Shown here: in pieces, positions 60,077-64,000 of the stretch
Layout of the letters: each line of letters opens with the position of its first letter
Position numbering within the stretch: position 1 is the first letter of the stretch
NCBI GenBank assembly: GCA_002429115.1
Contig: DIYS01000073.1
Location: forward strand, 1-64,000
DNA length: 64,000 nucleotides
Reading direction: 5' to 3'
Origin: Saccharicrinis sp. UBA6048
GTDB taxonomy: Bacteria > Bacteroidota > Bacteroidia > Bacteroidales > Marinilabiliaceae
Translations under genes and position numbers: made by a program
Notes under the pieces: model-generated
What the model saw: the letters and a program-made list of their open reading frames with translations, nothing else
What the model was told of the DNA's origin: nothing
Databases searched by the model: none

Positions 60077-61282
60077 ATGAAAGGAAAGATGAGAAATTTA
60101 CTGTTGGTATTTGCTGCAGTCTTGATGGCAATATCATGTCAGCAGGCCGATGTAATTGAAGAGTCTACTGCAGATCAGGCCATGCTAAAAAGCCATCATG
60201 CTGGTGAGTGGATGATGATGAATGATCCTTTATGGTATTATTCTACCGGACATATGATGTATGAAGTATGTGAGGAAGGTGAAGTTTGGCCATACCTTGA
60301 GTCGGCAGTTGTTACAATTAGCAATGATGAAGAATTCATTTACTTGAAGTTCGTAGCTAATGAAGATTGGTATTTTAAAGGTATTGCACTCAATATTTGG
60401 AACGAAGAAGATCCGAATATTGATGATGATTTTCTCAATTATCCTTATTTAAAATGGTTTGCTGATGATAATCTTCAACAACATGTTGAGTTTAAGATTC
60501 CAATAGGAGAAGATCTTCTGGAATGTTTAGCATTAAAAATTAAGATATCGGTCAAAAAGATTGTTGACGATGTTGTTGTTAAGAGTTACATATGGTGGTT
60601 AACCAGTGAAAATACAATTACAGCTGAAACGCCTCTTATCTATTGTTGGAAAGAGTGTGAATGTTATCCATACAGAACACAAACACCTGGTGGATGGGGT
60701 GCTCCTGCAAGAGGAAACAATCCTGGAATGTATCGGGATAATAACTTTGATGCAGCCTTCCCTGATGGATTAGTTGTAGGAGGTGATTACACCTTAGCAT
60801 TGACAACAGCTGGTGCTGTAGAGGACTTCTTACCTTCAGGAGGTCAGCCAAGAGCACTTATGGATAATTACGAGGATCCAGGTAGAAGGGGATTAAGAAA
60901 CGTATTTGCCGGTCATATTGTTGCCTTAACATTGAGTGTAACATTTGATGCTTACGATGAAGATTTTTCAATGGCAGATGGTAACCTTGGTGATTTAGTA
61001 TTCTCCGATGGAACTGGCTTTGCAGGCATGACTGTTCAAGATGTTTTGGATGAAGCAAATGTTGTTTTAGGAGGCGGAAGCTCATCTTATACACTGCAGG
61101 AATTACACACGGCCATTTCAATGGTTAACGAATACTTTGTTGATGGTGAATGGACAGGTGATGGCACATTGTTCGATGATTGTTATGACTATAAAGATGA
61201 CGACGACGACGATGATGATGATGACGACGACGATGATAATGATGATGATGATGATGATGACGACGACGACGATGATGATTAA
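60077..61282 (+). CDS. Lipoprotein with poly-aspartate C-terminal tail
   Basis: A 401-residue lipoprotein (lipobox MAISC; the Met at 60089 is an equally good start). Residues 40-195 contain many Trp, Tyr, Asp and Glu and look like a beta-rich surface domain. The segment from CECYPYRTQTPGGWGAP (about 191-207) through GGDYTLALTTAGAVEDFLPSGG, NVFAGHIVALTLSVTFDAYDEDF, LGDLVF and GMTVQDVLDEANVVLGG resembles a domain recurring in Bacteroidota cell-surface proteins, which I recognise but cannot name. The C-terminus is DCYDYK followed by D14-N-D13, encoded by GAT/GAC codons only apart from one AAT. Such tails bind calcium and can seed mineral; the tract is prone to replication slippage. Flanked by the capsule genes. 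Confidence 0.7.
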   Translation: MKGKMRNLLLVFAAVLMAISCQQADVIEESTADQAMLKSHHAGEWMMMNDPLWYYSTGHMMYEVCEEGEVWPYLESAVVTISNDEEFIYLKFVANEDWYFKGIALNIWNEEDPNIDDDFLNYPYLKWFADDNLQQHVEFKIPIGEDLLECLALKIKISVKKIVDDVVVKSYIWWLTSENTITAETPLIYCWKECECYPYRTQTPGGWGAPARGNNPGMYRDNNFDAAFPDGLVVGGDYTLALTTAGAVEDFLPSGGQPRALMDNYEDPGRRGLRNVFAGHIVALTLSVTFDAYDEDFSMADGNLGDLVFSDGTGFAGMTVQDVLDEANVVLGGGSSSYTLQELHTAISMVNEYFVDGEWTGDGTLFDDCYDYKDDDDDDDDDDDDDDNDDDDDDDDDDDDD

Positions 61283-61334
61283 TACTTAACTGACAGGCAT
61301 AAAGCATTATACTGTGCTGTCAGGATTATAATAA

Positions 61335-61366
61335 GAGTGGGGTAGCACATACTACCTCACTTTTTA
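61335..61366 (+). terminator. Terminator after the poly-Asp lipoprotein gene
   Basis: agtggggtag (61335-61344) pairs with ctacctcact (61352-61361) with one mismatch, followed by ttttt. A weaker ctgaca/tgtcag hairpin (61289-61323) precedes it. Confidence 0.65.
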
Positions 61367-61405
61367 TATCAACCTTTTATTTTAACCAAACATATTCGCT
61401 TGATT

Positions 61406-62560
61406 ATGAATAAACGCATACTAGTAGTATTTGGGACCCGACCAGAGGCAATAAAGATGGCTCCCTTAGTAAAGGCACTTAAGAATGAAAAGCACATAGA
61501 CAGTCGCTTATGTGTAACTGCCCAACACCGTGAGATGTTAGACCAGGTGTTGGATTTTTTTGATATAAAGCCCGATTATGATCTGAACTTAATGAAACCG
61601 GGTCAAACCCTTTTTTCATTAACTGCTGATATTATGAATGGTTTAAAACCGGTACTCGACGAGTTTAAACCCGATGTTGTTTTAGTTCATGGTGATACAA
61701 CCACTTCGATGGTAGGAGCAATGGCTGCATTTTATAGCGGTGCCAAAGTCGGGCATGTGGAGGCCGGATTGAGAACCTACAATAAACTGGCACCTTTCCC
61801 TGAAGAGATTAACAGGCAATTAACCGGTCGTATGGCCGATTATCATTTTGGACCTACGCAACAGTCGAGGCAAAACTTGCTAAATGAAGGTGTAGATGAC
61901 AAGCAAATAATAGTAACTGGCAATACGGTTATTGATGCTTTAATGGAAAGCGTTGACATTGTGAAAGTAAATAACCATCAGAATATTACCAATATTAAAG
62001 CCAGTATCGATGTTGAAAAAGAGATTATCCTCGTAACTGGTCATCGACGAGAAAATTTCGGAGACGGTTTCTTAAATATCTGTAAAGCTTTGAAAGAGAT
62101 TGCTCAGCAATTTTCAGGAGACATTGTGTATCCGGTTCATTTGAATCCAAATGTTCAGAAACCAGTTTATGAGATACTTAAAGACGTACCAAATATAAGA
62201 CTGATTGATCCTCAGCCTTACGAGGCTTTTGTTTGGTTAATGGATAAATCGAAATTGATTATAACCGATAGTGGCGGGGTTCAGGAAGAAGCTCCAAGTT
62301 TGGGTAAGCCGGTCTTGGTGATGCGTGACACCACTGAACGTCCGGAAGCTGTGGATGCCGGTACTGTAATACTTGTTGGAACAAACAAAGACAGAATTGT
62401 TAATGAAACGATGACTTTGCTTAACAATGCAGATAAATACAATGAGATGAGCAAGCTGCATAACCCTTATGGCGATGGAAAGGCAGCCAAACGCATTGTT
62501 GCTTTTCTTAAAAAGGAGCTGGGAGTTCATGTTGAACATTCTGTTGAGTCGGCTTCGTAA
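61406..62560 (+). CDS. wecB: UDP-N-acetylglucosamine 2-epimerase (non-hydrolysing)
   Basis: 384 residues from the ATG at 61406; an in-frame TTG at 61400 adds only two residues. It interconverts UDP-GlcNAc and UDP-ManNAc in the cytoplasm. Motifs: [16 protein letters not shown] (about 6-21), [11 protein letters not shown] (about 93-103), [25 protein letters not shown] (about 117-141), [12 protein letters not shown] (about 212-223) and [12 protein letters not shown] (about 285-296). All catalytic positions are present. The product feeds the adjacent dehydrogenase. Confidence 0.96.
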   Translation: MNKRILVVFGTRPEAIKMAPLVKALKNEKHIDSRLCVTAQHREMLDQVLDFFDIKPDYDLNLMKPGQTLFSLTADIMNGLKPVLDEFKPDVVLVHGDTTTSMVGAMAAFYSGAKVGHVEAGLRTYNKLAPFPEEINRQLTGRMADYHFGPTQQSRQNLLNEGVDDKQIIVTGNTVIDALMESVDIVKVNNHQNITNIKASIDVEKEIILVTGHRRENFGDGFLNICKALKEIAQQFSGDIVYPVHLNPNVQKPVYEILKDVPNIRLIDPQPYEAFVWLMDKSKLIITDSGGVQEEAPSLGKPVLVMRDTTERPEAVDAGTVILVGTNKDRIVNETMTLLNNADKYNEMSKLHNPYGDGKAAKRIVAFLKKELGVHVEHSVESAS

Positions 62561-62613
62561 TGAATTATAAAGAAATGAATGTAGATAATAGTTAACCTCA
62601 CACACAATAAATT

Positions 62614-63831
62614 ATGACAAAAAACATTACCGTTACAACAGTTGGGCTGGGCTATATCGGCTTGCCTACAAGTGCTTTGGTCGCATCAAACGGAATTAGA
62701 GTTAATGGTGTAGATATTAACCCGGAGGTGGTTGAAACAATTAATCGAGGAGAAATTCATATTGTCGAGCCGGAACTGCAACAATATGTTTCAGATGCTG
62801 TAAGTAAGAAATTTTTGAGTGCTTCTGTGGAAGTTCAGGAAGCGGATGTATATCTGGTTGTTGTTCCTACGCCTTTTAAAGGTGGTAATCATGAACCAGA
62901 CATCTCATTTATCGAAGCGGCCACTCGCAATATTATGCCTCATTTAAAAGAGGGTGATTTATACATCATCGAATCGACATCGCCTGTTGGAACTACTGAA
63001 AAAATGATGAATTTGATATATTCATCACGACCAGAATTAAAGGACAAATTGTATATCGCTTATTGTCCAGAAAGAGTTTTACCTGGAAATGTAATGTACG
63101 AATTGGTTTATAACGATCGTGTAATCGGAGGTGTTGATACAGGTTCGACTGAAAGAGCCGTTGAATTTTATGAGTTGTTCGTAAAAGGGGACTTACACAA
63201 AACAAATGCGCGAACAGCTGAGATGTGTAAACTGACAGAAAATGCCAGTCGTGATGTGCAGATTGCTTTTGCCAATGAGTTATCATTGATATGTGATAAG
63301 GCTGATATTAATGTTTGGGAGTTAATTCAGCTGGCCAACAGACACCCACGTGTGAATATTCTACAGCCTGGTTGTGGTGTCGGTGGTCATTGTATCGCTG
63401 TTGATCCATATTTCTTAGTGGCAGATTATCCACGTTTATCTCAATTGATTGGTAAAGCGAGGGAAACAAACAACTATAAATCATTTTGGGTAGCTGAAAA
63501 AATTCAAAATGCCATGTTGGATTTTCAGGTTAAGCATGGCCGTATGCCTTCAGTGGCGATTATGGGACTAGCTTTTAAACCTGATATTGATGATTTAAGA
63601 GAATCGCCAGCTAAATATATTGCACAAAGGGTAATACAAAGTACAAATAACGAGCAGATGTACTTTGTTGAACCAAATATAACGGATCATCCGGTGTATA
63701 AAATTTCTGATTGTGAACTAGCTTTTAATGAAGCAGAAATAATAGTCTTCCTTGTGGCACATAAAGAGTTTAAAAAATTACCGAAGGATGATAATAAGAT
63801 TATTCTTGATTTTTGCGGAATTTACAAATAA
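62614..63831 (+). CDS. wecC: UDP-N-acetyl-D-mannosamine dehydrogenase
   Basis: A 405-residue NAD+-dependent four-electron dehydrogenase that makes UDP-ManNAcA. The N-terminal Rossmann motif VGLGYIGLPTSALVA (about 10-24), VVPTPFKGGNHEPD, IESTSPVGTTE (about 124-134), the central TENASRDVQIAFANEL (about 208-223) and the catalytic-cysteine region LQPGCGVGGHCIAVDPYFL (about 249-267) are present. The final domain ends GLAFKPDIDDLRESPA. WecB plus WecC imply a polymer containing the acidic sugar ManNAcA; the name does not imply enterobacterial common antigen, whose other genes are absent. Confidence 0.95.
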   Translation: MTKNITVTTVGLGYIGLPTSALVASNGIRVNGVDINPEVVETINRGEIHIVEPELQQYVSDAVSKKFLSASVEVQEADVYLVVVPTPFKGGNHEPDISFIEAATRNIMPHLKEGDLYIIESTSPVGTTEKMMNLIYSSRPELKDKLYIAYCPERVLPGNVMYELVYNDRVIGGVDTGSTERAVEFYELFVKGDLHKTNARTAEMCKLTENASRDVQIAFANELSLICDKADINVWELIQLANRHPRVNILQPGCGVGGHCIAVDPYFLVADYPRLSQLIGKARETNNYKSFWVAEKIQNAMLDFQVKHGRMPSVAIMGLAFKPDIDDLRESPAKYIAQRVIQSTNNEQMYFVEPNITDHPVYKISDCELAFNEAEIIVFLVAHKEFKKLPKDDNKIILDFCGIYK

Positions 63832-63834
63832 CCT

Positions 63835-64000
63835 GAGTTCGGCGTAAAATTTTGGACTCAGAACGCTTACAAATAGTAAGTTTCAAGTGTCTATTGACGA
63901 AAGAATAGCGGGCTATTTTGAGTCAATAACATGAAGAAAATTGCTGATTGTAAGTGGAAACACTTAGCTTTGAGTAAAAAACTTATCTACAGCGTCAAAT
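63835..64000 (+). other. Unexplained right-edge sequence, possibly the edge of a mobile element
   Basis: The last 165 bases begin ctgagttcggcgtaaaattt, a GC-patterned opening unlike the surrounding intergenic sequence, and contain ggactcag (63853-63860) and a partly complementary ttgagtca (63918-63925), plus a small hairpin cttac/gtaag. A frame opens at 63931 (MKKIADCKWKHLALSKKL) and runs off the window. This could be the end of an insertion sequence with its transposase start, or simply the next capsule gene. I cannot decide from this fragment. Confidence 0.25.

Noticed and set aside
61125..61307. Histidine-rich 60-residue minus-strand protein
   Set aside because: It is the mirror of the poly-aspartate codon tract (GAT/GAC read as ATC/GTC and CAT/CGT-type frames on the other strand) and has no independent support.
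62237..62605. 122-residue minus-strand frame at the wecB end
   Set aside because: Antisense to the conserved C-terminal catalytic region of WecB, and no promoter or domain.
61406..63831. Enterobacterial common antigen pathway
   Set aside because: Only the WecB/WecC steps are present; the remaining genes are those of a Wzx/Wzy exopolysaccharide, so the pair simply supplies UDP-ManNAcA.

Overview
The window reads as a chromosomal segment of a Bacteroidota bacterium, most likely an AT-rich, free-living member of the Bacteroidales/Marinilabiliales side of the phylum (genus not determinable from sequence alone). Supporting signs are a histone-like HU_rel protein, GLPGLI-family and DUF4251 proteins, TonB-type outer-membrane barrels with a carboxypeptidase-like N-terminal domain, LysM/LpoA-like cell-wall proteins, almost no Shine-Dalgarno sequences before genes, and repeated use of the phylum-specific promoter element TAnnTTTG. 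No tRNA, rRNA, CRISPR array or complete insertion sequence was seen.

Layout. 1-8300: a HU-like protein, an orphan secreted protein, then a LytS/LytTR two-component system directly followed by two paralogous GLPGLI secreted proteins and a large outer-membrane barrel; this looks like one sensing-plus-envelope cassette. 8300-20000: TSUP permease, cold-shock protein, topoisomerase III, a five-LysM protein, an ABC-F/RlmB translation operon and a URO-D-superfamily methyltransferase-like enzyme, separated by repeat-rich spacers. 20000-32900: mostly housekeeping (SulP anion transporter, MsbA-like exporter, purB, CysZ/EI24-like protein, proC, a cysteine synthase with an odd cysteine-rich tail, an EEP-family nuclease with a beta-helix lipoprotein, AI-2E transporter). 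32900-45300: a TonB receptor divergent from a B12-type radical SAM protein, acyl-ACP thioesterase, GH13 lipoprotein, DUF4251 protein, small zinc-finger-like protein, small barrel, ElyC/YdcF protein, nitroreductase, ruvX-def.

45393-63831 is an exopolysaccharide/capsule locus of the Wzx/Wzy type: export lipoprotein (Wza-like), tyrosine autokinase (Wzc-like), five glycosyltransferases, a Wzy-like polymerase, a Wzx-like flippase, three different NodB-type polysaccharide deacetylases, a lipoprotein ending in a poly-aspartate tract, and the WecB/WecC pair that makes UDP-ManNAcA. The genes overlap by 1-17 bp over long stretches, so they are probably translated as an operon. No initiating sugar-phosphate transferase is present, so the locus probably continues past the right edge, where the last 170 bases might be the edge of a mobile element.

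The most unusual non-coding structures are a 12-unit array of degenerate motifs spaced about 21 bp apart between two convergent genes (42248-42485), a five-unit array with a 41-42 bp period carrying a small palindrome (14741-14985), a MITE-like inverted-repeat element (9644-9805), and several intergenic repeats of kinds that recur across environmental bacterial genomes. Coordinates, motifs and inverted repeats were read by eye; family names rest on motif recognition, not on database searches.
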